NCBI GenBank assembly: GCA_963575745.1
Contig: CAUYUJ010018642.1
Coordinates: 5,001 to 69,000 of the forward strand
Source: Prorocentrum cordatum
Taxonomy: Eukaryota; Sar; Dinophyceae; Prorocentrales; Prorocentraceae
DNA length: 64,000 bases
Direction: 5' to 3'
Positions 39,881-49,139 of this stretch are shown piece by piece; positions within the stretch are counted from its first letter, which is position 1, and each line of letters opens with the position of its first letter. The position numbers and the translations under genes are program-made. The notes under the pieces are model-generated. The model had not been told where the DNA came from. It worked only from the letters and a program-made list of their open reading frames with translations, and made no database searches.

Positions 39881-41160
39881 ACACGCGCACGATTACGCAT
39901 ACGCACACGCACACGCAGCAACACAACACACAGCGCACAGCCCACAACAGACAACAGGCAACACACCACACACAACGTACAGCACACACCACACACAACA
40001 CACAACGCACAGCACACACCAGACAACAGACAACACAGAACACACAGCACGCAGCACGCACCACCACACATCAACACACACAACTTACACACAACACGCA
40101 CTTTGCACAACAAACACAACACACAACACAACACAACACACACACACCACACAACCCACAACATACACACACCACCAACAACAAGCAGCATACACTACAC
40201 ACAACACACACCACACACAGCACTCAACACACACCACACCCAGCACACCACACACAACACACAGCACACATACACACACGACACACCCACACGCACACAT
40301 CCACACTCCCACACACAACACACACCACACACAACACGCAACATACAACTCACACAAACACAGCACGCACAGCACAAACAAGCAAACGACGCAACACAGA
40401 CAACACTACACACCACACGTTCACACATACACACACACACGCACACTCACACACCCGCACACACACACACACGCACACACACACACGCGTACGCATGCAC
40501 GCACCCGCACCCGCACCCGCACATGCGCACGCGCACTCGCACGCGCACGCGCACGCGCACCCGCACCCGCACCTGCACGCGCACGCGTACCTGCACCCGC
40601 ACCCGCACCCGCACGCGCACGCGCAACGGCACCCGCACACGAACACGCCCACACGCACATGCACACGCATGCGCACCCGCACACGCACACGCGCACACGC
40701 ACACGTACACGCACCAACGCACAATTCACAACACACAACGCATAACACACAACACAACTCACATCACACATCACACAGCACCACACTCCACACAACACGC
40801 AACACACATTACACAACACACAACACACAACATCAACACACACCACATACAACACACGCACATCACACACAACACACACAGCACACAACACACACACACA
40901 TCACACACAACACAACACACAACACAACACACAACACAACACACAACACAACGCACAACTCACACATCACACACAACACATCGCACAGCACATCACACAA
41001 CACACACCCACGCACATAACACACAACACACACAACAGACACTTCAACACAACACACACACACAACAGACACTTCAACACACGCACACAGCACACAACAC
41101 ACAAATACAACCATACACACCAGGTCACCCTGCCCGGCAGCCCACTCTGCCCCCCCCCAC
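38581..41160. repeat. 2.6-kb A/C-only cryptic simple sequence
   Basis: The plus strand is almost wholly A and C with scattered G (ACACAC, ACACGC, CACCCGCAC). Two blocks (39690-39900 and 40500-40700) are alternating purine-pyrimidine CGCACGCG text. It is open in all plus frames over long distances (for example 38508-40745) because stops need T; that is not evidence of coding. Confidence 0.95.
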
Positions 41161-41720
41161 ACGCCCCCCGAACTCGGCTTCTCATCCGATCCGGCCTCCC
41201 CGCGAACCGCGAAGGAAAACCCATTCCCACACCCTCACGCGCTCCATCCCGCGCTTATTGAACAACTCGGAGCACGGAAAGAGTGGGGACGAACACCGAC
41301 TGCAGCTCTCGTCCATGCTGCGCAGGGCTCCCTGTCGGTGTCGCCGCGGACGCTGCCCACCTGAGGCAGAAGGTCGCCTGCCCAGCAGTGGCCGCCGTCG
41401 ATATTGGACAACGTTCGCTGCTCGGCACCGTCCTTCCTCGTTGTTCTTTCCGCACCCATTGCTCTTCGGGCGCCCCCCCCCGAGGAGGACCCGCTCGACG
41501 AGGAGGCGCTCCTTCCGAGACCGGGTCGCCCGCAGGGGGGATGCGGAGGTGATCGCGCGCTCTCTCGCCCCGCGGTCTGGACCGTTCGAGAAGGGGATCG
41601 GCTGCAGGGGCGGTTTACCCCCAAAATGGATGCCCTCGTCGAGTCTAGAAGAAGAGACGTCATGTGTTTCGGGACAGTGGGCGGAAGTAGCCAATTTCTG
41701 GGTACGCAAGTCATTTCTAC
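41161..41720. other. Stretch without a recognised gene
   Basis: No domain or repeat family recognised; frames on both strands are GC-driven. Confidence 0.4.
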
Positions 41721-41721
41721 A

Positions 41722-41937
41722 GTCGAGCCGCTGCTCGAGCCGTGGAGCTGCGTGCCCTCGCCCTTTGGCATCGCTCGGACGTGTGCATTTTTCCTTCGAC
41801 GAGGGCCATCGAGGAGCATCCTTGATCATTTGGCGAAAAAGCCACGCACGAAACCGAAAAAAACACAGGGAATGCACGTCCGAGCGATGGCCAGGTCGAG
41901 CCTCTGCTCGAGCCGTGGGAGCTGCCTGCCCTCACCC
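41722..41937. repeat. Long direct repeats abutting the 128-bp element, copy 2
   Basis: 41722-41763 and 41895-41937 (42 and 43 bp; about four differences, including one indel) lie against the two ends of the element: GTCGAGCC(G/T)CTGCTCGAGC, then CGTG(G)GAGCTGC and TGCCCTC(G/A)CCC. Confidence 0.8.
41766..41893. mobile_element. 128-bp TIR element, family F, copy 2
   Basis: Starts TGGCATCGCTCGGACGTGTG, ends CACGTCCGAGCGATGGCCA; same length as 7857-7984, differing at about ten positions. Inserted in unrelated sequence. Confidence 0.8.
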
Positions 41938-42014
41938 AGAGGGGCACCAGCTTTCTCTTCCGGTAGCGAGTCATGGGAACACTGCGTGTCCTCGAAACTC
42001 AGTCTTTAAAGTGC

Positions 42015-42120
42015 ATCAGCGTGCGCTAGCGTTTGGCAATCGATGCTTTCGCGCCGATTCTCTTCGATTTAGCGTCGTTTAGCGCCGACCAGCGTCGATC
42101 AGCGTCGATTCGCGAGAGCC
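42015..42120. repeat. TTAGCGTCGA minisatellite, locus 2
   Basis: Degenerate AGCGTCGAT units ending CGATTCGCGAGAGCC, as at 8287-8420. Confidence 0.7.
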
Positions 42121-42405
42121 AGCAAGACGGCATGGGTGGCTCCCACGGAATTGCCACCGAACCCCGTGCTTTCCCCCCCCCGGGCGCGCCGCCCAACAAG
42201 GGACGTCGGGCACATTCAAGAAAGGGCCTCGCCTTCGAGGATCGAAGGACTTGATTTGTCTTTCTCGGTGGGAAGGCGGCGGAAGGCCAGCGGAAGGCGG
42301 TGGAAGTAAAGCGAGGCCGCGTCCGCCGGCGGGAGCCGGCGGCGGAAGTCAAGTTTAGTCTCCTCACGAGATTCGAAAAAGAAGAAACGCCACAAACATC
42401 CCTAG
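42121..42405. other. Spacer
   Basis: Contains GGCGGAAGGCCAGCGGAAGG near 42270, like GGCGGAAGGCCAGCAGGAGG at 8177. No gene recognised. Confidence 0.4.
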
Positions 42406-42441
42406 CCTGGCCATCCCTAGAAGAGGAAGAATAATCATAGA

Positions 42442-42481
<40 letters not shown>

Positions 42482-42779
42482 TTAATAATAATAATAAGAA
42501 TAATAATATTAATAATAATAGTAATACCAATAAGAAGAATAATAATAAGAAAAAAAAGAAACGCCACAAACATAAACTTTTGGCGCTCCGCGCGGATTTC
42601 TTGGATCCGCGCTGGTGCCCCCCGCGGGCGGCGCCTCCGGCGGAGCGCGCCAGGGAGGGGGCCCAGCGCGGATGCATGAAATCCACGCGGAGCGCCAAAA
42701 ATTGATGTTTATGGCGTTTCTTCTTTTTCTTCTTCTTCTTAGTATTATTATTCTTCTTCCTCTTCTAGGGATGGCCAGG
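42406..42779. mobile_element. Large foldback element, family I, copy 2
   Basis: CCTGGCCATCCCTAGAAGAG on the left and CTCTTCTAGGGATGGCCAGG on the right are perfect complements; pairing continues through AAT/ATT microsatellite, AAGAAACGCCA/TGGCGTTTCTT and TTTTGGCGCTCCGCGCGGAT against its complement. Most of the 374 bp can fold on itself. Confidence 0.85.
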
Positions 42780-42895
42780 TTCTTGGGTCTTTAGGGTTTT
42801 TTAGGTGTCTTTTAGGTTCTTGGGTCTTTTAGGTGTCTCTTAGGTGTCTTTTGGGTTCTGTTATGGTGTATCTTGTTCTTCTAGGGTCTTTGGAT
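42780..42895. repeat. TTTTAGGTGTC tandem repeat
   Basis: Degenerate units (GGGTCTTTTAGGTGTC and shorter) directly right of the foldback element. Confidence 0.75.
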
Positions 42896-43022
42896 CCCGC
42901 CACGCGTCCCCGCGCCGGGGACGCCTCGCGCACGGCTCCCGTCCCTGGGGGGGGGGCCGGCGGCGGCCTCCCCCGCTCGGGGACGGAGGGGTGGGGGCGG
43001 TGCGGCTCCTTCGTTATCTATC

Positions 43023-43301
43023 CGTGTGCCTCCTTGGCAGGCGAAATTTCGGAGGGTCGCGCCTCATCGCCGATGCATCGTTGGTGCGGCTCGATGTGGA
43101 GCCAGTCTTCCTCCACCCCGACGATGCAGCGGCGTTGCAGAAGCGACGTCGGCAGGAAGAGCATCGGGCTCCACATTGAGACGCAACGCCGATACATCGT
43201 CGACGTCACCCATGCATCGGCGCGATGCATCGCCGATGCATCGGCGATGCGGCGCGGTCCTCTGACCCTATACGCTCGGACCCCATTTGCGAGGCCTCTA
43301 C
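43023..43301. mobile_element. TIR element, family E (GATGCATCG core), copy 3
   Basis: The right end (CGGACCCCATTTGCGAGGCC then TCTAC) and the core (CGATGCATCGGCGATGC) are preserved; the left end is diverged. The core also has complementary GTGGAGCC(A/G)/GGCTCCACAT segments. Confidence 0.65.
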
Positions 43302-43333
43302 TCTCTCTCTCTCTCTCCCTCTCTCTTTCTCTT

Positions 43334-43367
<34 letters not shown>
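43302..43367. repeat. (CT)n dinucleotide tract
   Basis: About 65 bp of CT with a few variants; it would also serve as a polypyrimidine tract before the possible exon at 43372. Confidence 0.9.
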
Positions 43368-43368
<1 letters not shown>

Positions 43369-43371
43369 GCG

Positions 43372-43446
43372 AGAGGCGCTCATTGCGTGCATGCTGGACA
43401 TGGAGGAGCTGCATGAGTTCGACCGGCAGGATACCGTTTTTCGTGT
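43372..43446 (+). CDS. Possible exon upstream of the armadillo-like gene
   Basis: After a CT tract and a GGCGAG junction, the frame reads EALIACMLDMEELHEFDRQD. It is amphipathic-helix text unlike surrounding repeat translations. No clear GT donor follows; a GA or GC donor, which dinoflagellates can use, would be needed. It may be an earlier exon of the gene at 44587-45793. Confidence 0.3.
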
Positions 43447-43499
43447 CCAAGACGCCTACTGCGAAGAACCACCTCCGCCCCCGGCGTTTGGAAGCGCCG

Positions 43500-43640
43500 A
43501 TGGGCCATCTTGGGCCATCTTGGGCCATCTCTGGGAGCATCTCGGCCCGTCGTCGCGACAGAATGGGAACATCGTGGGCTCTCTTGGGGCCCTCTTGGGC
43601 TCTCTTGGAGACCAGCTTGGCCGTCCTGGAGGCCACCTTG
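43500..43640. repeat. CCTCTTGGGG minisatellite, locus 5
   Basis: Units CATCTTGGGC and CTCTTGGGGC, about ten copies, probably intronic. Confidence 0.7.
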
Positions 43641-43811
43641 AAACCGTCTGGAGCGGAAGGGCAGACGACCTGGGAGGCTGACGGGTCCTGCAGGGAGGGG
43701 GGGCCAATGGAGTAGGTTGTTTCCGTGCGGCCGGCGCGATCGGCCGCGACCATTTTGGGAACCTTTGAAGAGAACCGAAAATCTCTTGCAAGTTTGGCGC
43801 GCCGTGCACCC

Positions 43812-43985
43812 CTACAGTTAGGTCGGGCGTGTCCCTCTACAGGAGGAGCATCCCAAACATAGTTTAGGTAGTTTGGGGACGATTTGTGTTACTATTTTTG
43901 ACCATGTTTGAGTAGTTTTGGGGTGTGTTTACTTTTTCGTCCAAAATCCTCCTGTAGGGGGACAGGCCCGACCTAACCCTACAGC
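43812..43985. mobile_element. TIR element, family K, copy 1
   Basis: Left TTAGGTCGGGCGTGTCCC then CTACAGGAGGA; right TCCTGTAGGGGGACAGGC then CCGACCTAA; inverted ends of about 35 bp. The interior is T-rich with repeated TAGTTTGGGG/TAGTTTTGGGG. A diverged copy is at 45406-45496. Confidence 0.78.
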
Positions 43986-44227
43986 AAGCCAGCGGGGGCG
44001 GCGGATCTACCGGCCTTCGGCCGTTCCTGGGTTGCAGGTCGGAGGCCTCTCGGGGCCCTCTTGGCCCGCCTCGGGGCGCTCAGAAGGCATGCGGCGGGAA
44101 GCGCTGAAGAACCGCGGAAGACACGCCAGGAAGCCTGGACAATTTGAGCATTTGGGATGGGGGCCCCTGAATTCTTCCATCCTGAGGGCTGAGGCCCGAG
44201 GGCTACCAGGGACCTGGGGCACTCCAG

Positions 44228-44279
44228 CTCGTGCCTCTCGGCGCGCTGGCGGATCTCCTGACGAGAACGGGCCTGACCG
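44228..44279 (+). CDS. Possible short exon of the armadillo-like gene
   Basis: After GGCACTCCAG the frame reads LVPLGALADLLTRTGLTG, which resembles the last helix of an armadillo motif. No GT donor is visible directly after it (GGGAGGGGG follows), so either a non-canonical donor is used or this is not an exon. Confidence 0.3.
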
Positions 44280-44293
44280 GGAGGGGGGAGGGG

Positions 44294-44400
44294 GCCAGTC
44301 ACGTGACGATTCGCGCCGGCACCGTCTCGCCTCTGGGAATGCCTCAAACTCGCTGGTTCCCAGACGGCGCCAGCGCGAGTCGTGACGGTCACGTGACCGG
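44294..44400. mobile_element. Hairpin element, family O
   Basis: GCCAGTCACGTGACGATTCG on the left pairs with CGAGTCGTGACGGTCACGTG on the right; inner CTGGGAA/TTCCCAG also pair. About 107 bp, probably inside an intron. Confidence 0.7.
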
Positions 44401-44439
44401 AGGGGGGGGGGAGGGGGGGGGGAGAAGGGGAGGAGGGGA

Positions 44440-44570
44440 CAGTCATGCAGGGAGAAGAGGAGGAGGAGAGGAGTGGGGGAGTGGGGAGAAGAGGAGGGAG
44501 AGGAGGAGGAGGAGGAGGAGGAGGAGGAGGAGGAGGAGGAGGAGGAGGAGGAGGAGGAGGAAGCGAATGA
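44440..44570. repeat. (GGA)n microsatellite
   Basis: GGA/GAG triplets with short GTGGGGA interruptions; probably intronic. It ends 16 bp before the exon at 44587. Confidence 0.95.
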
Positions 44571-44586
44571 TAAGAGATTGCCCCAG

Positions 44587-45793
44587 TGGGTGGAGTGGCC
44601 CTTCAGCCTCGGGGACGTGAAGAGGACGCCGTACAACCGGGGCTGCTTCCAGGCGCTGTGCGGCATCCTGCGCCTCGTGGAGCACGGGCAGGGCCAGGTG
44701 CAGGGCGTCGCCATCGACCTCCTGTGGAAGCTGGTGGACGAGGGCGTCACGCTCACGCGCCTGCCGGTCGGGCTGGTGGTCGAGATGGGCGCCGGGGGCC
44801 TCCTCTGCTCGCTGGCGCGGAGGACCGCCGACGAGGTGCGAGAGGAAGAAAGCACACAGGCACAACGCATCGTCGCTTCCCCAGAAGATATGGGAAACTG
44901 TGGGAAGTGTGGGTGGGGGGAGGCAAAGGCCCAGAAGACATGGGAAAATCTGGGGAAGCCGGTGAATTGTGTCTTTTTATTTGTGTGTCCCAGGGCCCCT
45001 TTCAGAGGTGGTCCTGAAGATCCTCCGCAAGCTCATCACCGATGCTTCGCCTACCACCTGGCCGTCCCTGATCAAGGGCGGCGTCATCACGGCCGCCGTC
45101 GACGCCCTGAACCTGGAGGACATCACGCCGATGGAGCAGCTCGCGGCCCTGGACGTCCTGATCGCGATTGCGAAGCGCTCCCCGGCCAGAGCCGTCGAGG
45201 AGGGGGTGCACGAGGCCCCCCCTCCTCCCACCGCATTCCCCCTGCCCGGTCGTCGTCGTTGTCGTCGTCGTCGTTCGCGTCGGCCGCGGTCGTTCTTCGT
45301 CGTGGTCGCCGTCCTCGTGTCGTTAGCTGTCCTCCCTGGCGTCGTGCGTCTTCGTCGCCGCCGTCGTCGTCGAGGGCCGCCCTCTTCTCTGCCTTGTCCT
45401 CTTGACCCTACGTTTAGGTCGGGCATGTCCTCCCACAGGCGGATGTGGGAAGAAAAGCCAGCAATAGTCAAAGGGGGAAATGCCCGACTTAGCCCTGCGC
45501 GGGCGCGCGCGAGGCCCACGGGGAGTCCTACTATGGAGTCCTCCCCCCTGCGTTCTGGTCGCCGTGCCCCTCTTGGGACAGTTAGGGTGGAGCTGGTCGA
45601 AAGCTTTTGCTTGTTCGCCCCCAACTCAGGTGGTGGTTCAAGACACGCGTTCCATTGATACATAAGGCCCCGATGAGTATCGCGCGCACGCGCCGAGGCG
45701 GTGCTGGCCATCGACAACGAGGGCCTGGTGCCGCGGCGCAACAGGATCCTGAACCTGCTGCGCCCGATGGTCCGGCTCGAGGGCGAGGAGTCG
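44587..45793 (+). CDS. Armadillo-like helical-repeat protein, three exons, both ends uncertain
   Basis: Exons 44587-44835, 45008-45205 and 45698-about 45793 join in phase 0. Exon 1 reads WVEWPFSLGDVKRTPYNRG, then CFQALCGILRLVEHGQG and LLWKLVDEGVTLTRLP; exon 2 VVLKILRKLITDASPTTW and EQLAALDVLIAIAKRSPARA; exon 3 AVLAIDNEGLVPRRNRILNL. These form successive amphipathic helices with L-x-x-L-L spacing, like armadillo repeats, usually a protein-binding scaffold; partner and location are unknown. Introns are GT...AG: 44836-45007 is an introner-like insertion and 45206-45697 carries a decayed family K element. The first exon follows TTGCCCCAG. The gene probably extends upstream (possible exons at 43372 and 44228) and downstream past 45793, where no donor was identified. 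Confidence 0.6.
44836..45007 (+). other. Intron bounded by duplicated GAGGTG (introner)
   Basis: GAGGTG occurs at 44833-44838 and 45005-45010. The intron begins with the GT of the first copy and ends with the AG of the second, so removing it restores one GAGGTG and keeps phase 0 (ADE|VVL). Almost all of it is the family P element. Confidence 0.7.
44843..44998 (+). mobile_element. Introner-like element, family P, copy 2 (inside a host intron)
   Basis: GGAAGAAAGCACACAGGCAC at the left, TATTTGTGTGTCCCAGGGCC at the right, with ATGGGAAACTGTGGGAAGTG and CAGAAGACATGGGAAAATC inside, as in copy 1 (11906-12061). The ACACA-rich left and TGTGT-rich right ends are weak inverted repeats. Confidence 0.75.
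45406..45496. mobile_element. Decayed family K element in intron 2
   Basis: TTTAGGTCGGGCATGTCC at the left and TGCCCGACTTAGCCCT at the right match the ends of 43812-43985; the interior is shortened. Confidence 0.55.
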
Positions 45794-46017
45794 GCACCAC
45801 CCAAGCATCTCTCTGTGCTGTGCGCGCGGCACGCCCACAAGGGGCGACGCGCGCGCGCTCAAACATCCAGCAGGGGGTGGCCGTCCCACCCCCCCCGGTG
45901 GAAACAGACCAACAAAACAGCCCTTTGCAAGGGCGCGGTTCGAACGGTTCCCCCCTCTTAAACAACAAAGACGCAACAACAGCTCGTATCAGTTTTTTTT
46001 GTTTAGGGGGGGGGGGA
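45794..46017. other. Downstream flank of armadillo-like gene
   Basis: No further exon recognised; ends in a TTTAGGGGGGGGGGG run. Confidence 0.35.
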
Positions 46018-46185
46018 CAGTGCCGTTTTTAATACATGCTCCGTGTGCGGATCATGTATTAAAAATGTTGGGATCTAGTATTAAAAAGAACGGTGAGTTC
46101 ATGCATACATTTAGTCATAAATGGATCATGTGTTAAAAATCATTTGTTTTTCTTTAAAACAAGCAATGTACTAAAAACGGCCCTG
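46018..46185. mobile_element. AT-rich TIR element, family L
   Basis: Left CAGTGCCGTTTTTAATACAT, right ATGTACTAAAAACGGCCCTG; 20-bp inverted ends with two mismatches. The interior has repeated TTAAAAAT. Its AT-rich body stands out in G/C-tract DNA. Single copy here; no clear target duplication. Confidence 0.78.
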
Positions 46186-46670
46186 TAGAGGGTTTCCCCC
46201 AGGAGCCCTCCCCCCCGGCAGAGTTTTTGTTGAGGGGCTGGCTCCCCCCCGAGCCCTTCCAGAAACCAGAAGCCCGACACAAGGGAGTCTTTGTTCTGAA
46301 GGGGCTGGGGCTTGTTTCCCCCAGACCCTGCCCCCAAGTCCCCCTCCGTTTTTTTGTTTTTTGTTTTTTGCGGAGGGGGGAGTGTCCGCCCAAGAGCCCC
46401 TCCCCCATACCTCCCTCAAGGGTGTTTGTTTGGGGGTTAGGTTAGGTTCGGAGGGTTCCCCCCTCGAAGGTTCTGGACTCAGGGGGGGAAGATTGCAGGG
46501 TTGTGGAGGTGTGGAGGTTTCCTCCTGGAACTCCCCCCAGGACCCTCTCAAGGAAGGTTTTAAGGAGGGTTAGGGGGGCTGACCCCCCCGAACCTTCCAA
46601 GCATCCCCGCAAAGGGGGGTGGGAAGGGGGGGGGCCTCTCGGAACCTTTTTTTCTGACGGTAGGCCCCCA
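46186..46670. repeat. G/C-tract satellite (~65-70-bp units), locus 1
   Basis: Units alternate a T-rich GAGGGT(G)TTTGTTTG segment, a GGGGG run, a CGGAGGG core and a CCCCCC run. Translations are frame-independent artefacts. Confidence 0.65.
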
Positions 46671-47129
46671 CATGAGAATCGAATCTATTTTGCGTGTCCC
46701 ACGCATTTTCTTCCTCGCCCTGGCGGAAGCCCTCCACCCGCCCTTTGTTGCGCCTCCACCTCCTCGTCATCTTCACTCTTCGTCTTCTCCTTCTTCTCGT
46801 GATCCCCTTCTCACCCTCCTCCTCCTACCCCTTTTCTTTCTCCTCCTTCTCCTCCTCTTCCTCCTGTTCATCCTCTTCTCCCTCTCGCCATCCGCCTCAT
46901 TTTCCCTCTCTGATCCTCCTGCCTGTTCTTCCAATACAATTCCCTGCCTCCTGGCTGGGGCAAATCGATTTTCCTCGGCGCCGTTGCCGCCACGGCCAGC
47001 ACAGGCGCGTTCTCTGATGGCTGGATCGCGAAGCCGTTAATTATGGCAACCCCGCGGGTCAGGGTGTTGGGGCAACCCCGCGAGCCGCTGGGGCGCGGGA
47101 GCCAGCCGTTGGAACAACCCCGCAGGTCT
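46671..47129. other. Pyrimidine-rich spacer
   Basis: 46790-46930 is rich in CTC/CTT; 47040-47130 repeats GGCAACCCCGCG(G/A)G three times (about 47046, 47071, 47110). No gene recognised. Confidence 0.5.
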
Positions 47130-48150
47130 CGAGCTAACCGCGGCCGCGCTCATGCGGGAGGACGCGCCAGACCCAGCTCTGCCGCGAGCTGCTCCGCCTC
47201 AGCCCTGGAGCTCACCGCTATCTTGTCGAACTCCCTGAGCGCCTTCCGCAGGGACGCCGGCGGCCCGCGCACAGGAACTCTTCGCGTGAGCGGCCGCAAT
47301 GTCAGCATGTTCCGCATGCGCGTGGCGCGGAGAACATGGCGCAGAGGTGCAGCCACCGCTGTTCGTCCGATACGCACATGCAATCAGCGTTTGCATCCAT
47401 GGCGCACTCGATGGTGACGCCCTTGCGCAGCGTCTGACCCTGCAATAGCGTGAGGGTGAGGTACGACGCGCGCGTCAGGGTGAACCCCGCGCGGCGCGCG
47501 ACGTGCGACCCCGGGTTCTGCCAGGTGAGCTCTTGCTCGCTGGGCCTGAACATGAGCGAGCTCCTCGCCCGCGCCCTGTCGCTGTCGTGGTCAGCGCGCT
47601 CGGCGCCTTGTAGCAGCACGCTGGCGACCTCATTGTAGATCGGAGAATCCTGGAAGCCGCGCGCCTGCAGCTAGATTCCCTGTGGCAGGTAGCGGGCGAA
47701 AAAGCTGGCCCGGCGCGGGCTCCTTGTACTTCCGTTCGTCCTCATGGTGAAACTCGAACGACACGATGGTGGCCCGTTGTTCCTACGTGGGCCCCGATGT
47801 CTTTAGCTCGTCTTGCGCGGCCGTGAACCCAACCTCCATGCCGACGCGTGCCGGTAACGCTTCGTAGGTGCCCTTCGTGTGGTGCATGTTCGGGACGTTC
47901 GAGAGGAGCCGGATCGCGTTTGGATCGCCTTGCGTCGCGTTGCGCTTGTCTAAGGCTTGCAGGAAAATGAGGGTCGCGCTGAGACGCTGCGCGTCGCGAC
48001 GAGAGTGCGTGTTGATCCACTTCGCCAGCGCTTCCCAGCATATGCCCATGCCGTAGCCGAGGCGAAAGTTTTCGTGCTGGTGCCGAGGGTCCAGGACGCC
48101 GTGGTTGTCCAAGGCGGTTTGTTGGGGGGTCTGGTGGGGAATCTCAACTA
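47130..48150 (-). pseudogene. SF1 helicase (Pif1/RecD-like) C-terminal pseudogene
   Basis: Read on the minus strand: NFRLGYGMGICWEALAKWIN, then LIFLQALDKRNATQGDPNAI, NMHHTKGTYEALPARVGMEV, an in-frame TAG near 47783, TIVSFEFHHEDERKYKEP, a frameshift near 47643, EVASVLLQGAERADHD, SYLTLTLLQGQTLRKGVTIE, and after a second frameshift near 47340 SRATRMRNMLTLRPLTRRV. The QGQTL block corresponds to helicase motif V (S/T-QG-x-T) and the FSRATR block to motif VI. These occur at the C terminus of Pif1/RecD-like helicases, including large dinoflagellate families. The ATPase Walker motifs are absent: the 5' part is cut off at about 48150 by repeat DNA. One stop and two frameshifts make it a pseudogene. 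Confidence 0.6.
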
Positions 48151-48344
48151 AACCCTACAGGAGGACTGGCCCCCCTCCCCAAACAGCCCTGAGGGAGGGG
48201 TTTGGGGGGGTCGGAGGGGAAGCCTCCAAACCCTTTCCACAGCCTCCCTTTTTATGTTCCCCCCCATCTTGCGTGGGTGTGTTGCTTTCCTTGGACACCC
48301 CGCGCAGAAACACTCTACCCCCTCCTTTTGTCGTCATCTTCCTC
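48151..48344. repeat. G/C-tract satellite fragment
   Basis: Two to three units of the GGGGTTTGGGGGGGTCGGAGG type; also CCCTACAGGAGGACTGG, resembling the family K end. Confidence 0.5.
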
Positions 48345-49125
48345 ATTATCATCATCATCAGCAGCACCATCAGCATCGTCAACATCAGCATCGACATCAC
48401 CACCACCGTCCGCATCATCATTATCATCATCGTCATCAGCATCGTCATCATCATCAACGTCATCATCATCACCTTCTTCATCAACATCAACTGCATGATC
48501 ATCTGCATCATTACCATCACCATCATCAGCATCATCCGCATCAACATCGTCAACATTAAAATCAGCAGCACCACCATCATCATCAACATCATCATCATCG
48601 TCGCCATCGTCATCAACACTCTCATAATAAACGCCATCATCAACATTGTCATCATCATCATCATCATCCTCAACATCATCACCATCACAATCATGATCAT
48701 CATCGCCATCCTTGTCATCATCATCATCACCATCAATGGCCTCATCATCGTCATCACCATCGTCAGCCCCAGCACCATCACCATCACCACCACCATCACA
48801 ATCATTGTTTTCCTCGTCATGCGATCATGATTACCAGTATCTCATCACCCGCATCGTCATCAGCTTCATTATTGACATCACCTGCATCATGCTCATTACC
48901 ACCATCCGCACTCAAATACTCATCATGAGCATCACCATCACTATAACCATCGTCGTTGCTGTCTTCCTCATCGCACCACCATCGCCATCACCATCACCGT
49001 TGCCTTTTATCAGCCCTCATTGCGATAGGGTGACCCACTGGGTATACACCAACATCACGTTCAGCATCATCAGCATCATCATCGTCATCACCATCATCGT
49101 CGTCATCAACACCATCATCAGAATC
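48345..49125. repeat. Degenerate (ATC)n tract
   Basis: About 780 bp of ATC/ACC/ATT/GTC triplets, more diverged than the tracts at 2.3 and 18.3 kb. Confidence 0.9.
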
Positions 49126-49139
49126 AACACTCCGCGCGG

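Noticed and set aside
38508-40745. Open frame of 745 codons, Thr/His-rich
   Set aside because: It exists because the region is nearly free of T on this strand; the other plus frames are also long and open.
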